The notes: generated by a model from the letters alone, not told the origin. A DNA stretch of 64,000 bases from Erwinia sp. E_sp_B01_1 (GCF_036865545.1 NZ_CP142208.1:806001-870000); one strand, 5' to 3'; shown: positions 1 through 11,736, counted from the stretch's first letter. Numbers and translations are program-made.

Positions 1-1022
1 AGATCGCCGCCCTGATTTGCAGAGCCAGGATCCTGAGAAAGCTGTTTAGCCGCTTCAGCAAAGGTGGTTTTTCCGCTGTTGATTTCAGCTGAAACCTGCT
101 CCAGTTTCTGACGCGCCTGCTCATCAGTCATTACCGGTGAAGGCTTAAGCAGAATATGACGGGCATGCACTTCGGTTACCGAAATGTTCTGGCTGTCGCC
201 GCGCACATCGTTGACCTTCAGGATGTGGAAACCTACGCCTGAACGAATGGGACCGATGATATCGCCTTTCTTCGCGGTGACCAGGGCCTGAGCGAACAGA
301 GAGGGCAGTTCCTGAATTTTACCCCAACCCATGTTGCCGCCTTTCAGCGCCTGAGGATCTGCAGAATAGGTGATCGCCAGCTTGCCAAAGTCAGCGCCGT
401 TTTTGCCCTGACTTACCAGCTGCTTCGCCAGGATTTCCTGGTCATCAACCTGTTGCTGAGTCGGGTTTTCTGGCAGTGGCAGAAGAATGTGGCTGAGGTT
501 CAGTTCCGTGCTGGCATTGTTTTGTGAGGCAACCTGCTTAGAGAGTGAGTCCACTTCCTGAGGCAGAATAGTGACGCGACGACGCACTTCATTGTTACGC
601 ACTTCAGCAATGGTCATCTCTTTACGGATCTGCTCGCGATAAGTGCCGTAGTTCATGCCGTCATAGGCCAGACGGCTACGTAACTGATCGGCAGACATTT
701 TGTTCTGAGCCGCGATATTGCCAATTGCCTGATCCAGCTGAGCGTCAGTAATCTGCACGCCGCCCTGTTTAGCCATTTGCAGCAGGATATTGTCCATCAC
801 CAGGCGTTCAACAATCTGATGACGCAGCGTTTTGTCATCGGGAAGCTGTTGACCAGCCTGCTGTGCCTGACCTTTAACCGACCGCAACATCCCGTCGACA
901 TCACTCTCTAAAACCACGCCGTTATTTACCACAGCGGCGACTTTATCAACAACTTGCGGGGCTGCAAACGCGGTGTTGGCCGTCAGCGCTGCACCAAGGA
1001 TCAGCATTCTCCAGTTCTTCAT
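1..1022 (-). CDS. surA: Periplasmic chaperone/peptidyl-prolyl isomerase SurA (3' end missing)
   Basis: SurA escorts unfolded outer-membrane proteins, LptD among them, through the periplasm to the BAM complex. The 340 codons present begin with a Sec signal peptide ([20 protein letters not shown], about 20 residues). The N-terminal chaperone domain follows, then a first parvulin domain (about residues 170-270) and the beginning of the second. The gene runs off the left edge of the window, so about 90 residues are missing compared with the usual 428-430. The start is the ATG at 1022, which places the signal peptide at the N-terminus. It lies 54 bp downstream of lptD on the same strand, the conserved lptD-surA operon, so chaperone and client are made together. 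No internal disruption is visible. Confidence 0.97.
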   Translation of the reverse strand, partial: MKNWRMLILGAALTANTAFAAPQVVDKVAAVVNNGVVLESDVDGMLRSVKGQAQQAGQQLPDDKTLRHQIVERLVMDNILLQMAKQGGVQITDAQLDQAIGNIAAQNKMSADQLRSRLAYDGMNYGTYREQIRKEMTIAEVRNNEVRRRVTILPQEVDSLSKQVASQNNASTELNLSHILLPLPENPTQQQVDDQEILAKQLVSQGKNGADFGKLAITYSADPQALKGGNMGWGKIQELPSLFAQALVTAKKGDIIGPIRSGVGFHILKVNDVRGDSQNISVTEVHARHILLKPSPVMTDEQARQKLEQVSAEINSGKTTFAEAAKQLSQDPGSANQGGD

Positions 1023-1076
1023 ACTTTTTCCATTCTTCTATCCGCACTGCGGGTTTGCATAAACATAATCACAACA

Positions 1077-3419
1077 TCAGAAAGAGCGCTGATAAGGCAG
1101 AATGCCCTGACGCAGCATTTGACCGGTGCCGAGGCTATAAGAAGGACTCAGGCCACGTAGCTCAATGTTGAACGAAATTTTATTGTCGTACTTACTCTGG
1201 TCGTCTTCCCAACTGGTGATTTTGCGTTCGTAACCCAGACGGATGGCGTAGCAGCAGGAACTGTACTGCACACCAAGCAGCTGATCGGCAGGCTGTTTTG
1301 CTTTGGTATCGTAATACCATGCGCCTACCACCGACCAGGCGTCGGCAATCGGCCAGCTTGCCGTCACACCTGCCTGCGAAATCCCATCCTGATAGCCTGG
1401 GTTTCTGATCCGGGTTAACGTCTGCTCAATATATTCCGGGCTGGTATAGCGGTAGTTCAGCTGCACCATACGGTCGGCATCACGGCGGTATTCCAGTACG
1501 GCATTGCCCTGCGAAATATTATCAAGGCGTGTGTCATACTGGATGCCACCCCGGGTGCTCCAGCGGTCGCTGATCCTGTAATAGGTATCACCGGCCCACA
1601 CCAGGCTGCCACGATCGTCGCTATCCACATCTTCCAGACCGGTACGAGATGGAGTAAACGAGTAGATTTGACCTACAGAAGCGTTAAAACGTTCAACCAG
1701 ATCGTTATCAAAAATTCGCGTGGTGACGCCGCTGGTTACCTGGTTCGCTGAAGCGATGCGATCCAGACCACTGTAGGTGCGGTCGCGGAACAGACCAGTG
1801 TAGTCACTTTGCAGCAGCGTGGAGTCATAAGCGCGGATATCGCTCTGATCGCGATAAGGGATGTAGAGGTACTGCATGCGCGGTTCCAGCGTCTGCGTGT
1901 AGCCCTGAGACCAGTCCATATCGCGGTCAAACACCATCTTGCCATCAACCTTGAACTGCGGCATCACGCGGTTCACGCTGCTCTTCAGCTGGTTGTCCCT
2001 GCTGCTGCTCAGGCTGTTCCAGTATTCAATATCATCCTGCTGATAATGCGTAGCCAGCAATTTGGCTTCGGTATTCAGGCTTCCCCAACCGTTTGACATC
2101 GGCAGGTTAATGGTCGGTTCCAGGTGCAGACGGGTCGCATCCGGATACTGTTCATTAACATTGGTAAATTTTACCGCCTGAGCATAGAGATGCGTATCAA
2201 ACGGGCCAACGTCATTCTGGTAGTAGTTAAAGTCGAACTGCGGCTCAGCACGGTAAACATCACGTGAGGCGTTGGTGGAGAAGATCTGGAACTGCTTGGT
2301 CGACAGCGTGGCATCCCAGTTTTTCTCGGCATAGCCGATACTGAATTTTTGCGTGACGTAGCCGTCGGTCGAGTTACCGTAGGTAGAATCCAGATCGGTA
2401 AAGTAGTAAGGATCGCTGACCTTGGTGTAATCAATGTTGAAGCGCCAGTTCTGGTCATACACACCTGAGTGCTTCCAGTAGAACAACCAGCGGTTGGTAT
2501 CTTTATCAGCAGGGTGATCTTTGTCGTACTGATCGTCACCCGGCAGGTAATCAAATTCCATCAGGCCGGCACCGGCTTTGGACAGATAACGGAATTCATT
2601 CTGCCACTGCAGTCCACGTTCACTCATATAGTGAGGCGTAATGGTGGCATCGGCCTGAGGTGCAATGTTCCAGTAATAGGGCAGTAAGAACTCAAAACCG
2701 TTGGAACTGCCATATTTGGCATTTGGGATCAGGAAGCCTGAACGACGACGGTCGCCAATGGGCAGTTGCAGATAGGGGCTGTACAGCACCGGCACCGAAC
2801 CGATTTTAAAGCGGGCGTTCCAGATTTCTGCAACCTGCTCTTCACGGTCTTCGATCACTTCGGTTCCTGCAACGCTCCAGCTGTTATTGCCGGGCAGACA
2901 GGAAGTGAAGGTCCCATTTTCAAGAATGGTATAGCGATTCTGGCCGCGCAGTTTCATCTGATCGCCAGTACCGCGCCCCTGGCGGCCTACCATCTGGTAC
3001 TCACCGTCCCAGACGTTGGTATCTTTGGTGTTCAGGTTTGACCAGGCTTTCGGACCTTTCAGGATGACCTGATTGTCGTCATAGTGCACATTACCTAACG
3101 CATCCACGGTACGCACAGGCGTCGTCTGACCCGGCTGCTGTTTCTGATGCAGCTGAACCTCGTCAGAGAGCATACGGCTGTTACCCTGCTGGATATCGAC
3201 ATTGCCGGTGAAGACAGCATTGTCCGGGTAATTGCCTTTGGCCTTATCTGCATTGATCGTTACCGGCAGGTCATTGGTATTTTTTCCCTGCACCAGAGGA
3301 CGATCGTAGCTTGGCACACCCAGCATACACTGTGATGCGAGGTCGTCGGCCAGACCCTGCTGGCTGTAAAGCGCTGTGCCGATAAGCGTGGCCAGCAAAG
3401 TAGGTAATCGTTTTTTCAT
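1077..3419 (-). CDS. lptD: LPS-assembly outer-membrane protein LptD
   Basis: LptD is the beta-barrel of the LptDE translocon that inserts lipopolysaccharide into the outer leaflet. The 780-residue product (E. coli 784) starts with a signal peptide cleaved near residue 24. Next comes the OstA/LptA-like jellyroll domain (about 30-200) and then the C-terminal barrel. The four cysteines of the essential disulfide network are visible: Cys31 (ASQCMLG), one in TFTSCLPG near residue 173, and the adjacent pair in YSSCCYAIR near 724. The reading frame stays open 141 codons further upstream. I chose ATG at 3419 because it begins the signal peptide ([14 protein letters not shown]) and matches the family length. 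It is divergent from djlA and upstream of surA. Confidence 0.97.
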   Translation of the reverse strand: MKKRLPTLLATLIGTALYSQQGLADDLASQCMLGVPSYDRPLVQGKNTNDLPVTINADKAKGNYPDNAVFTGNVDIQQGNSRMLSDEVQLHQKQQPGQTTPVRTVDALGNVHYDDNQVILKGPKAWSNLNTKDTNVWDGEYQMVGRQGRGTGDQMKLRGQNRYTILENGTFTSCLPGNNSWSVAGTEVIEDREEQVAEIWNARFKIGSVPVLYSPYLQLPIGDRRRSGFLIPNAKYGSSNGFEFLLPYYWNIAPQADATITPHYMSERGLQWQNEFRYLSKAGAGLMEFDYLPGDDQYDKDHPADKDTNRWLFYWKHSGVYDQNWRFNIDYTKVSDPYYFTDLDSTYGNSTDGYVTQKFSIGYAEKNWDATLSTKQFQIFSTNASRDVYRAEPQFDFNYYQNDVGPFDTHLYAQAVKFTNVNEQYPDATRLHLEPTINLPMSNGWGSLNTEAKLLATHYQQDDIEYWNSLSSSRDNQLKSSVNRVMPQFKVDGKMVFDRDMDWSQGYTQTLEPRMQYLYIPYRDQSDIRAYDSTLLQSDYTGLFRDRTYSGLDRIASANQVTSGVTTRIFDNDLVERFNASVGQIYSFTPSRTGLEDVDSDDRGSLVWAGDTYYRISDRWSTRGGIQYDTRLDNISQGNAVLEYRRDADRMVQLNYRYTSPEYIEQTLTRIRNPGYQDGISQAGVTASWPIADAWSVVGAWYYDTKAKQPADQLLGVQYSSCCYAIRLGYERKITSWEDDQSKYDNKISFNIELRGLSPSYSLGTGQMLRQGILPYQRSF

Positions 3420-3647
3420 ACGCGGTATCGAAAATTCCGTGATAGCAGGCATCATGCCGACAAACGGTTCAGAGACTAACGTACTCAACTGCGTTGCGCT
3501 AGTGTTATACCCTTCATCTTTCATATTGCCAGAGCGAAAGTGAAAGGGTTTCTTCTGATGTTTGACCGCGTTGCCGTTAGGCTCTGAGATAAATGACAGG
3601 TATGATAATGCAATTTTTAGCCTTGAGCATGGCGAAATGAGGAGTAT

Positions 3648-4472
3648 ATGCGCTATTGGGGAAAAGTAATTGGCCTTGTGCTCGGTTTGTTGAGCGGCAC
3701 CGGCTTTTGGGGCATAGCGTTTGGCCTGCTGATAGGTCATCTGATCGATAAAGCGCGTTCCGTTCAGGGACAGGGCTATTTTGCCAATCAGCAGACCAGG
3801 CAGACGCTCTTTTTCCGTACCACCTTTCAGGTGATGGGTCATCTGACCAAGTCAAAAGGCCGTGTCACCAATGCCGATATTCAGATGGCTTCAATGCTGA
3901 TGGATCGTATGCAGCTGCATGGCGAAGCCAGAACTTCGGCTCAGCGTGCTTTCCGTGAAGGCAAAGAGGGTGACTATCCTTTACGCAGCAAGCTGCGTGA
4001 GCTGCGTAGCGCCTGCTTTGGTCGTTTTGACCTGATCAGAATGTTTCTGGAGATTCAGATACAGGCGGCGTTTGCGGATGGTTCCCTGCATCCAAAAGAG
4101 CGGCAGGTCCTCTACGTTATTGCGGAAGAGTTGGGCATTTCTCATGCGCAGTTCGATCAGTTCCTGCGAATGATGGAAGGCGGCCAGCAGTTTGGCGGCG
4201 GTCAGTATCAGGGGAGCGCGGGTTCGCAGGGGGGCTTTGGCCAGGCGCGCCGCGGTCCTACGCTGGAAGATGCCTGTAGCGTTCTGGGAGTGAAAAGCAG
4301 CGATGATGCCACCACCATCAAACGCGCCTATCGCAAACTGATGAGCGAGCACCATCCGGACAAGCTGGTGGCTAAAGGCTTGCCACCCCAGATGATGGAA
4401 ATGGCCAAGCAGAAAGCGCAGGAAATCCAGGCTGCCTGGGACCTGATTAAGAATGAGAAAGGCTTTAAGTGA
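3648..4472 (+). CDS. djlA: Membrane-anchored J-domain co-chaperone DjlA
   Basis: DjlA is a type III J-protein that stimulates DnaK from the inner membrane and affects the Rcs capsule phosphorelay when overproduced. In this 274-residue product a single N-terminal transmembrane helix (about 7-31, rich in glycine) is followed by a TerB-like helical domain (about 55-180). A Gly/Gln-rich linker (about 185-205) leads to a C-terminal J domain with the diagnostic HPD tripeptide at 236-238. AGGAG sits six bases before the ATG. It is divergent from lptD and convergent with rluA. Length is close to E. coli DjlA (271). Confidence 0.96.
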   Translation: MRYWGKVIGLVLGLLSGTGFWGIAFGLLIGHLIDKARSVQGQGYFANQQTRQTLFFRTTFQVMGHLTKSKGRVTNADIQMASMLMDRMQLHGEARTSAQRAFREGKEGDYPLRSKLRELRSACFGRFDLIRMFLEIQIQAAFADGSLHPKERQVLYVIAEELGISHAQFDQFLRMMEGGQQFGGGQYQGSAGSQGGFGQARRGPTLEDACSVLGVKSSDDATTIKRAYRKLMSEHHPDKLVAKGLPPQMMEMAKQKAQEIQAAWDLIKNEKGFK

Positions 4473-4552
4473 TCGCACTGCGCGGCTGACGTCTGCAAGG
4501 GCGTTATTCCGCTACAGCAGAAGATGAATATTGCTGGCGAACCCGAAGCGAT

Positions 4553-4653
4553 GGGAGCATATGCCTTGAACAAAGCATCACGGGCCATGGACGGCCCGTG
4601 CTGAGCTGGCAGGGATGGCGCTTTTTGCGTCTTTGTGAGAGGCATATGCTCCC
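4553..4653. repeat. 101-bp nested palindromic element in the djlA-rluA intergenic region
   Basis: A perfect 14-bp inverted repeat (GGGAGCATATGCCT at 4553-4566; AGGCATATGCTCCC at 4640-4653) encloses a second pairing, ACAAAG at 4570-4575 with CTTTGT at 4631-4636. It also encloses a perfect 8-bp hairpin, CACGGGCC (4579-4586) with GGCCCGTG (4593-4600). The RNA would fold as one long stem with an internal hairpin. No open reading frame or known IS end is recognisable. The architecture is that of a small non-autonomous intergenic repeat or a processed structured RNA, but I saw no second copy in this window. Confidence 0.6.
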
Positions 4654-4682
4654 TGAGCCTGCACCGGGTCAACAAGCTAAAA

Positions 4683-4708
4683 GGGACGAATCATTTCGTC
4701 CCTTTTTT
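4683..4708. terminator. Bidirectional terminator between djlA and rluA
   Basis: The perfect stem GGGACGAA (4683-4690) / TTCGTCCC (4695-4702) has a TCAT loop and is followed by six T on the plus strand. The minus strand also has an A-tract-derived T run, so the hairpin can end both djlA and the convergent rapA-rluA transcript. Confidence 0.88.
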
Positions 4709-4711
4709 ACG

Positions 4712-5365
4712 TTAAAAATCGGCAGGTTGCCGGAAGGTCATGGGCGTCTGGTAGTGCGGGTGGGTGACAGTAAGCATCTCGGCATGCAGTTGCAGGCGCG
4801 GTGCCATAGCTTTCGCTGCGTCGTGAGCATAAAAGTTATCGCCCAGAATCGGATGGCCCAGCGCCAGCATATGCACCCTTAACTGGTGTGAACGTCCGGT
4901 AATAGGTTTTAACTGCACGCGAGCGCTGTTATCTGCTTCATACTCCAGCACCAGATATTCAGTCTGCGCTGACTTCCCCGTTTCAAAGCAGACTTTCTGC
5001 TTCGGCCTGTTGGGCCAGTCGCAAATCAGCGGAAGATCCACCAGGCCCTTTTCCTGTTCAGGATGTCCCCAGACCCGCGCGATATAGGTTTTTTGCGGTT
5101 CCCGCTCGCGGAACTGGCGCTTAAGCTCCCGCTCTGCGGCTTTGGTTAACGCCACCACCATCACGCCGCTGGTGGCCATATCCAGACGGTGGACCGACTC
5201 CGCAGCAGGGAAATCGCGCTGGATTCGGGTCATCACACTGTCTTTATGCTCTTCGGGTCGCCCGGGGACAGAGAGCAGCCCACTGGGTTTATTGACCACG
5301 ATAATGTGCTCATCCTGATAAAGGATATGGAGCCAGGGATCCTGCGGTGGGTTATAGGGTTCCAT
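4712..5365 (-). CDS. rluA: Dual-specificity 23S rRNA/tRNA pseudouridine synthase RluA
   Basis: RluA isomerises U746 of 23S rRNA and U32 of several tRNAs. The catalytic aspartate lies in the family motif HRLDMATSG (Asp62), and the downstream RxKxxY-type core motifs are present. The 217-residue product starts MEPYNPPQDPWLHILYQDEH, which lines up with the E. coli N-terminus. An in-frame ATG at 5401 would add 12 residues and start only 6 bp after rapA stops; it cannot be excluded. It follows rapA on the same strand, as in E. coli, so the two are probably cotranscribed. Confidence 0.94.
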   Translation of the reverse strand: MEPYNPPQDPWLHILYQDEHIIVVNKPSGLLSVPGRPEEHKDSVMTRIQRDFPAAESVHRLDMATSGVMVVALTKAAERELKRQFREREPQKTYIARVWGHPEQEKGLVDLPLICDWPNRPKQKVCFETGKSAQTEYLVLEYEADNSARVQLKPITGRSHQLRVHMLALGHPILGDNFYAHDAAKAMAPRLQLHAEMLTVTHPHYQTPMTFRQPADF

Positions 5366-5407
5366 CTTGTTGCCTGTCAGGGGCGGCTCACGCCGCCCCA
5401 TGTTGAG

Positions 5408-8314
5408 TTACTGATGCGTTACGACAATCAGGCGCAGCGCGTCGAGACGCCAGCCAGCTTCGTTCAGCGCTGACAGAACCTGTTCACGATTACTCTCCAG
5501 CGCGTCAATTTCATCCTGACGGATGTTCGGGTTAACGGCGCTTAAAGCTTCCAGGCGTGACAGTTCTGCACTGAGTTTTTCATCGGCTTCCTGACGGGCA
5601 ACGTCGATCACCTCCCTGGCCTGTGCCGCCGCTTCATCCTCTGCCAGCTTCAGGATCGCATGCACATCCTGCTGCACCGCATTCACCAGTTTGCTGCCAG
5701 TATGGCGGTTGACGGCATTTAACTGACGGTTGAAGCTCTCAAACTCGACCTTAGCGGCAAGATTGGTACCCTTGCGATCCACCAGCATCCGCACCGGAGT
5801 AGGCGGCAGGAAGCGGGTCAGTTGCAGATGCTTAGGCGCCTGAGCCTCCACCACGTAGATCAGCTCAACCAGCAGGGTGCCCACCGGCAGGGCTTTGTTT
5901 TTCAGCAGTGACAGCGCGCAGCTTCCGGTGTCGCCAGAGAGGATCAAATCCAGTCCGTTACGGATGATCGGATGCTCCCACGTCACATACTGGGCATCTT
6001 CACGGGAAAGCGCCTGGCCCCGATCGAAGGTGATGGTGCAGCCATCTTCCGGCAGACCAGGGAAATCCGGTACCAGCATGTGATCGCCAGGGGTCAGGAC
6101 AATCAGATTGTCGCTGCGATCTTCCTGGTTAATCCCGACGATATCAAACAGGTTGAGCGCAAAGTTCACCAGTTCAATATCGTTATCCTGCTCGCCAATC
6201 TTCTCTGCCAGCGCCTGGGCTTTTTCGCCACCGTTGGAGTTCAGCTCAAGAAGACGATCGCGGCCCTGTTCAAGCTGGATTTTCAGCGCGTTATGCTGCT
6301 TACGGCAGTCGGCGATAAAGGTTTCCAGCCCTTCGGTATTTTCTGGTGAAGCCAGGTATTCGATCAGCTGGGTGTAAGCTTTGTCATATATGGTGCGACC
6401 AGTCGGGCAGGTGTGCTCAAACGCGTCCAGTCCTTCGTGATACCACTGCACCAGCACCGACTGAGCGGTTTTTTCCAGGTAAGGCACATGGATCTGGATG
6501 TCGTGCGCCTGACCGATACGATCCAGACGACCAATACGCTGCTCCAGCAGGTCCGGGTTAAACGGCAGATCGAACATTACCATCTGGTTGGCAAACTGGA
6601 AGTTACGGCCTTCGGAACCGATTTCGGAACAGAGCAGCACCTGAGCACCGTCGTCTTCAGAAGCAAACCAGGCAGATGCGCGGTCGCGTTCGATAATTGA
6701 CAGACCTTCATGGAATACCGCCGCGCGGATCCCTTCCCGCTCACGCAGAACCTGTTCCAGTTGCAACGCGGTCGCTGCTTTGGCACAGATCACCAGCACT
6801 TTTTGATCGCGGTGGCTGGTCAGGAAGCCCATCAGCCACTCCACGCGGGGATCAAAGTTCCACCAGGTGCCGCTGTCGCCTTCAAATTCCTGATAAATCT
6901 GTTCCGGATAAAGCATATCGCGTGCGCGTTCATCAACGGATTTACGCGCGCTCATGATGCCGGAGACTTTGATCGCCGTATGATACTGCGTTGGCAGAGG
7001 CAAACGGATCTGATGCAGTTCACGTTTCGGGAAGCCTTTCACACCGTTACGGGTGTTACGGAACAGAACGCGGCTGGTGCCGTGGCGATCCATCAGCATG
7101 CTGATCAGTTCCTGGCGCGCGTCCAGCTTGCCTTCGCGATCGCTGTTGGCGGTTTGCAGCAGAGGTTCAATGTCCTGCTCGCCCACCAGATCGCTCAGCA
7201 TGTTCATCTCATCCTGGCTGATAGATTTATCAGCCAGCAGGCCAGTTACGGCATCCGCAATCGGACGGAAATGCTGCTGCTCTTCAACAAAGGCGGCAAA
7301 GTCATGGAAACGATCCGGATCCAGCAGGCGCAGACGCGCAAAGTGGCTCTCCATCCCCAGCTGTTCCGGCGTTGCTGTTAACAGCAGTACGCCAGGGATG
7401 TTTTCGGCCAGCTGCTCAATAACCTGATACTCACGACTTGGCTGACCCTCATCCCAGGCCAGGTGGTGAGCTTCATCAACAATCAGCAGATCCCATGAGG
7501 CATCAGCCATCATCTCCAGACGCAGTTTATTACGGCGTACGAAGTCGAGGGAGCAGATCACCAGCTGTTCGGTTTCAAACGCATTGTCGCTGTCGAGCTG
7601 TGCCTGCGCATAACGCTCATCATCAAACAGCGCGAAGCGCAGGTTAAAGCGGCGCAGCATCTCAACCAGCCACTGGTGCTGCAGTGTTTCAGGCACCACG
7701 ATCAGCACGCGCTCGGCACGGCCTGCCAGCAGTTGCTGATGAATAATCATCCCGGCTTCAATGGTTTTACCCAGGCCCACTTCATCGGCCAGTAAAACGC
7801 GGGGAGCGTGACGGCGACCCACATCATGGGCGATATGCAGTTGGTGAGGGATCAGGCTGGTGCGCATGCCGCGCAGGCCGCTGATCGCCAAACGGTATTG
7901 TTCGCTCTGGTACTTGCGCGCGCGAAAACGCAGGGCGAAGCGATCCATACGGTCAAGCTGGCCGGCAAACAGGCGATCCTGAGGCTTGCTGAACACCAGC
8001 TTGCTGTCGAGCATCACTTCGCGCATTACCACGTCAGTTTCGCCGGTATCAAGGCGGGTACCCGTATAGGTCATCAGGCCGTTTTCGGTGGAGACGTCTT
8101 CCACTTCAAGCTGCCAGCCTTCATGACTGGTAATGGTGTCGCCCGGGTTAAACATTACGCGGGTGATAGGAGAATCATTTCTGGCATAAAGACGGTTTTC
8201 GCCGGTGGCGGGGAAAAGCACAGTCACCATGCGCGTGTCCACCGCGACGATAGTGCCCAATCCCAATTCGCTTTCCGTATCGCTGATCCAGCGTTGACCA
8301 AGTGTAAAAGGCAT
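5408..8314 (-). CDS. rapA: RNA polymerase-associated SWI2/SNF2 ATPase RapA
   Basis: RapA is a double-stranded-DNA translocase that binds RNA polymerase core and helps it recycle after transcription. At 968 residues it is exactly the E. coli length. Visible parts in order are the N-terminal Tudor-like domains (1-about 110), the helicase core with Walker A in [13 protein letters not shown] (near residue 180), the DEAH box (VDEAHHLAW), the C-terminal helicase motif with [13 protein letters not shown], and a C-terminal coiled region. The start is the ATG at 8314. It lies upstream of rluA on the same strand. The 131-bp gap to polB presumably holds its promoter. Confidence 0.97.
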   Translation of the reverse strand: MPFTLGQRWISDTESELGLGTIVAVDTRMVTVLFPATGENRLYARNDSPITRVMFNPGDTITSHEGWQLEVEDVSTENGLMTYTGTRLDTGETDVVMREVMLDSKLVFSKPQDRLFAGQLDRMDRFALRFRARKYQSEQYRLAISGLRGMRTSLIPHQLHIAHDVGRRHAPRVLLADEVGLGKTIEAGMIIHQQLLAGRAERVLIVVPETLQHQWLVEMLRRFNLRFALFDDERYAQAQLDSDNAFETEQLVICSLDFVRRNKLRLEMMADASWDLLIVDEAHHLAWDEGQPSREYQVIEQLAENIPGVLLLTATPEQLGMESHFARLRLLDPDRFHDFAAFVEEQQHFRPIADAVTGLLADKSISQDEMNMLSDLVGEQDIEPLLQTANSDREGKLDARQELISMLMDRHGTSRVLFRNTRNGVKGFPKRELHQIRLPLPTQYHTAIKVSGIMSARKSVDERARDMLYPEQIYQEFEGDSGTWWNFDPRVEWLMGFLTSHRDQKVLVICAKAATALQLEQVLREREGIRAAVFHEGLSIIERDRASAWFASEDDGAQVLLCSEIGSEGRNFQFANQMVMFDLPFNPDLLEQRIGRLDRIGQAHDIQIHVPYLEKTAQSVLVQWYHEGLDAFEHTCPTGRTIYDKAYTQLIEYLASPENTEGLETFIADCRKQHNALKIQLEQGRDRLLELNSNGGEKAQALAEKIGEQDNDIELVNFALNLFDIVGINQEDRSDNLIVLTPGDHMLVPDFPGLPEDGCTITFDRGQALSREDAQYVTWEHPIIRNGLDLILSGDTGSCALSLLKNKALPVGTLLVELIYVVEAQAPKHLQLTRFLPPTPVRMLVDRKGTNLAAKVEFESFNRQLNAVNRHTGSKLVNAVQQDVHAILKLAEDEAAAQAREVIDVARQEADEKLSAELSRLEALSAVNPNIRQDEIDALESNREQVLSALNEAGWRLDALRLIVVTHQ

Positions 8315-8445
8315 AGATATTCGGCTCGATTCTCTTAGAGGTTATAGCAGGCAATAGCTCGGCGGCCCGGCACTCAGTGCCCGGCACAAAAATTCTGATT
8401 CAGGAGGGATGCTATGGTACTGGAAGGTGATGCGTTCGTCACCTG

Positions 8446-10806
8446 TCAAAAAAGACCCAACTGACCTGTTACCAGTGTAGCAAAGTCATCCTGCAGGAAA
8501 GGCAATATTCCCTCAGCTACCGGTTGAAGCTGTCGCGTAAGGTAGTGATCGTAATCCAGCGGGGTGATCCTGGCTTCCAGCGGTTCCGGTCCGGACGTCG
8601 CCATGACATAGCGAATTTTACCGCCATTTTGATACTGCAGAGGGCGGCCAAGTTTCTCGTTCTGCTCATCGGCCAGCCTGGCGGCACGCACGTGGGGCGG
8701 CACGTTACGTTGATAATCATTCAGGGGACGGCGCAATCGCTTTTTATAGATCAGCCGATCGTCCAGCTCGCCATCAAGTAGCTGGCGTACCGTTTCCCTG
8801 ATGTAATCCTGGTAGGGCAATTTCTTGAAAATCCGGCGGTAGAGCTCCTGCTGGAAATCCTGTGCCAGCGGCGTCCAGTCGGTGCGGACCGTCTCCAGCC
8901 CTTTAAACACCATGCGCTCCGTGTCGCCTTCGACGATCAGGCCGGCATAGCGTTTCTTGCTGCCCTGTTCGGCCCCGCGAATGGTCGGCATCAGGAAGCG
9001 GCTGAAATGGGTTTCAAACTCCAGCTCCAGCGCGCTTTCCAGCCCATACTCCTGCTCAAGATGCTGACGCCACCAGGCATTGACCTTTTGCACCAGATGC
9101 TGGCCAATCGCCGCGGCTGCCTGCTGATCATGGGGTGTTTTCAGCCAGACAAAGGTGGAGTCCGTGTCGCCATAAATCACGTCATAACCTTCGGCTTCTA
9201 CCAGCTCTTTGGTCTGGCGCATAATTTCATGGCCGCGAAGGGTGATTGAGGAAGCAAGGCGGGGATCGAAAAAGCGGCAGGCGCTGGTGCCCAGCACGCC
9301 ATAAAAGGCATTCATGATAATTTTCAGCGCCTGAGAAAGCGGTTTGTTGCCCTGTTTTTTGGCCGCCTCACGCCCCTGCCAGATTTGGTTCACAATCTCC
9401 GGCAGACAATGGGTGGTGCGGGAGAAGCGTGCGCCTTTAAAGCCGCTGACCGACTCCTTATCATCGGGATGTGCCAGACCTTCAACCAGTCCGACAGGGT
9501 CGATCAGAAAAGTCCGGATGATAGAGGGATAGAGGCTTTTGTAATCCAGCACCAGTACCGAGTCATACAGGCCAGGGCGGGAATCCATCACGTAGCCGCC
9601 AGGGCTTGCCTCCGGTGCCACCTCGCCCAGACCTGGCGCGACAAAACCGGCGCGGTGCATACGGGGAAGATAGAGATGACCGAAAGCCGCCACTGAACCG
9701 CCATGACGATCCACCGGCAAGCCGTTTACCGAGGAGCGTTCCAGCAGGAACGGCATCAGCTGAGTGTGCTGGAAAATGCGCGTTACCAGCTCACAGTCTT
9801 TCAGGTTGTAGAGCGCGAGGGCCGGTTTATCTTCCGCAAAGCGCTGCTCGATTTCCTGCATTCTGTCCCAGGGATTATTGATCGCTTTGCCTTCGCCCAG
9901 TAATTCCCGCGAAACGGCTTCCAGGCTGAAAGAGTCAAAATTCCAGAAGGCGGATTTCAGCGCTTCGATACCGTCGATCAGCAATCTGCCGGTGGCCTGG
10001 GCAAAGAAGACGCCAGGCTTGAAGCCGTGTTCACGCCACTCCAGCGGCTCATTATTGCGGCCAAGCCGCAGGGGAATGCCGTAACGATCGGCGTGTTTTT
10101 GCAGTACGCGAAGATCGAACTGCACTACGTGCCAGCCAATCAGTACATCAGGGTCGTGTTGCAGGAACCACTCGTTGAGCTTTTCCATCAGCTGTGGCCG
10201 GCTGGAGACATACTCCAGATTGAAATCCAGCTTGCTGGCATCGGCATTTTCCGGGCCTAACATATAGACATCCCGGCGGCCGCATCCTTCAAGTCCGATG
10301 CAGTACAATTCGCCGTGGCGGGTGGTTTCAATATCCAGCGAGACCCACTTCAGAGGAGGGCGGTAATCGGGATGGGGTTTTAAACGGGCGTTGACCAGGC
10401 TGTTACCCTGCGGCTGGCCGCTGAACCACACGGGGGAGGTGATAAACCGCTCCATCAGAAAGCGATCCGGTGGCCGCACATCGGCTTCATAAACCATCAC
10501 GCCGTTTTCTCGCAGCAGCTTCTCCAGCTTTTGTAGCTGACGATACTGTCGGCAATAGAGCCCCACCACTGGCCGCTGGCGAAAATCTTTCAGCTCCAGA
10601 GGTGCAAAGCGGATATTACGCTCCTGTTTCAGCAGCGCTTCAGCCTGGGCCTGATACTCCTGTGGAATAAAGGCCACGGACTCCTGCGGTGGCAGCACCA
10701 CTCTTTGCGGGCCACTGTCTGTAGCCAGCCAAAGTACCACTTCAGTCCCTGAAGGCGTGTCCCGCCAGTGGCGTGTAAGCAGAAAGCCTGCGCGTGCGTC
10801 GTTCAC
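8446..10806 (-). CDS. polB: DNA polymerase II (family B, SOS-type)
   Basis: Pol II is a high-fidelity, damage-tolerant polymerase induced in the SOS response. The exonuclease motif I ([13 protein letters not shown]) and the family-B polymerase motifs [24 protein letters not shown] and YGDTDSTF are all present. KKRYAG follows, and the C-terminus ends in GQLGLF, a beta-clamp-binding type tail. I chose the GTG at 10806. It gives an N-terminus equivalent to E. coli Pol II (786 versus 783 residues) and has AAGG seven bases upstream. A TTG at 10830 would add eight residues without an SD. A LexA-like box lies 39 bp upstream. No ara genes follow it upstream, unlike E. coli. Confidence 0.96.
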   Translation of the reverse strand: MNDARAGFLLTRHWRDTPSGTEVVLWLATDSGPQRVVLPPQESVAFIPQEYQAQAEALLKQERNIRFAPLELKDFRQRPVVGLYCRQYRQLQKLEKLLRENGVMVYEADVRPPDRFLMERFITSPVWFSGQPQGNSLVNARLKPHPDYRPPLKWVSLDIETTRHGELYCIGLEGCGRRDVYMLGPENADASKLDFNLEYVSSRPQLMEKLNEWFLQHDPDVLIGWHVVQFDLRVLQKHADRYGIPLRLGRNNEPLEWREHGFKPGVFFAQATGRLLIDGIEALKSAFWNFDSFSLEAVSRELLGEGKAINNPWDRMQEIEQRFAEDKPALALYNLKDCELVTRIFQHTQLMPFLLERSSVNGLPVDRHGGSVAAFGHLYLPRMHRAGFVAPGLGEVAPEASPGGYVMDSRPGLYDSVLVLDYKSLYPSIIRTFLIDPVGLVEGLAHPDDKESVSGFKGARFSRTTHCLPEIVNQIWQGREAAKKQGNKPLSQALKIIMNAFYGVLGTSACRFFDPRLASSITLRGHEIMRQTKELVEAEGYDVIYGDTDSTFVWLKTPHDQQAAAAIGQHLVQKVNAWWRQHLEQEYGLESALELEFETHFSRFLMPTIRGAEQGSKKRYAGLIVEGDTERMVFKGLETVRTDWTPLAQDFQQELYRRIFKKLPYQDYIRETVRQLLDGELDDRLIYKKRLRRPLNDYQRNVPPHVRAARLADEQNEKLGRPLQYQNGGKIRYVMATSGPEPLEARITPLDYDHYLTRQLQPVAEGILPFLQDDFATLVTGQLGLF

Positions 10807-10844
10807 CTGAAAGCCTTGTCGCTGGATCAATAACCAATTATAGC

Positions 10845-10860
10845 ATGTTTATTTATACAG
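10845..10860 (-). promoter_or_regulatory. LexA-like operator upstream of polB
   Basis: Read on the minus strand, the sequence is CTGTATAAATAAACAT, matching CTGT-N8-ACAG except for the last base, with the usual A/T-rich TATAAATA core. E. coli polB (dinA) is a known LexA target, so the position supports SOS control here. The final-base mismatch suggests a weaker site. This is prediction from sequence only. Confidence 0.7.
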
Positions 10861-10968
10861 TGCTTAGAGGGTGCTGCGAGGCTGACAGGCTTCCATACAA
10901 AACAGGCCTTGACGGATCACGGGTGTCTCAGGACAATCCGACCTTAATCATATAAAAGTGTGGAAAGT

Positions 10969-11736
10969 ATGGAAGCCTGGCTGCAACACCTTATAACGCA
11001 ATCACTTGCCTGGTCCTTGCTGGCTGTTGGGCTGATCACCTTTTTCGAATCTCTGGCGCTGGTCGGCCTGTTGCTTCCGGGCACCGTGCTGATGGCTTCA
11101 TTTGGTGCCCTGATTGGCAGCGGGCAGATCGGATTGTATCCCGCCTGGCTGGCCGGAACGGTGGGCTGTCTGGTGGGCGACTGGATCTCCTATCTGATCG
11201 GCTGGCATTTCAAAGGGCCGCTGCACCGGTGGTCGTTTATCAAAAAACATCAGGGGCTGATGGATAAAACCGAGCATGCCCTGCATCAGCACAGCATGTT
11301 CACCATTATTGTCGGACGCTTTGTTGGGCCAACGCGTCCGCTGATCCCGCTGGTGGCCGGTATGCTTGAACTGCCGGTAAAGAAGTTTATTCCACCCAAC
11401 ATTATTGGCTGCGTGCTCTGGCCGCCGCTCTACCTGTTGCCGGGAATTCTGGCCGGCGTGGCGATTGATGTGCCAAAAGATGCCAACAGCAGCATGTTTA
11501 AATGGCTGTTGCTGGCGGTTGCGCTGGTGGTATGGCTGGGCGTCTGGCTGTGCTGGCGCTGGCTTCGTGCTAAAAAGCAGTCCGACTGGGCTTCGGCTTT
11601 TCTGCCACTGAGCCGCCTGCGCTGGCTGGCTCCGCTGATGATGGGGATTGCCGTCGCCAGCTTTGTTGCCCTGCAATTCCATCCGATGATGCCGATATTC
11701 CGCCAGTTATTGTCGCAGGTATTTATCGGACGCTGA
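10969..11736 (+). CDS. yabI: DedA-family inner-membrane protein YabI
   Basis: DedA proteins are inner-membrane proteins implicated in lipid scrambling/transport and proton-motive-force homeostasis; the specific substrate of YabI is not settled. The 255-residue product has several hydrophobic helices. It carries the family signatures FxExxxxxGxxLPG ([17 protein letters not shown]) and [16 protein letters not shown], the latter with the conserved membrane arginines. The ATG at 10969 lines up with E. coli YabI; a GTG nine bases earlier (10960) is an alternative. It directly follows the polB promoter region and overlaps thiQ tail to tail by 14 bp. Confidence 0.93.
   Translation: MEAWLQHLITQSLAWSLLAVGLITFFESLALVGLLLPGTVLMASFGALIGSGQIGLYPAWLAGTVGCLVGDWISYLIGWHFKGPLHRWSFIKKHQGLMDKTEHALHQHSMFTIIVGRFVGPTRPLIPLVAGMLELPVKKFIPPNIIGCVLWPPLYLLPGILAGVAIDVPKDANSSMFKWLLLAVALVVWLGVWLCWRWLRAKKQSDWASAFLPLSRLRWLAPLMMGIAVASFVALQFHPMMPIFRQLLSQVFIGR

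Noticed and set aside
3420..3842. 141-codon in-frame extension upstream of lptD
   Set aside because: It has no similarity to LptD, overlaps the divergent djlA start, and would bury the signal peptide internally.
8370..8392. GC-rich hairpin GCCCGGCACTCAGTGCCCGGC in the rapA-polB gap as polB terminator
   Set aside because: One internal mismatch and no T run after it in the polB direction; may simply be chance or part of the rapA leader.
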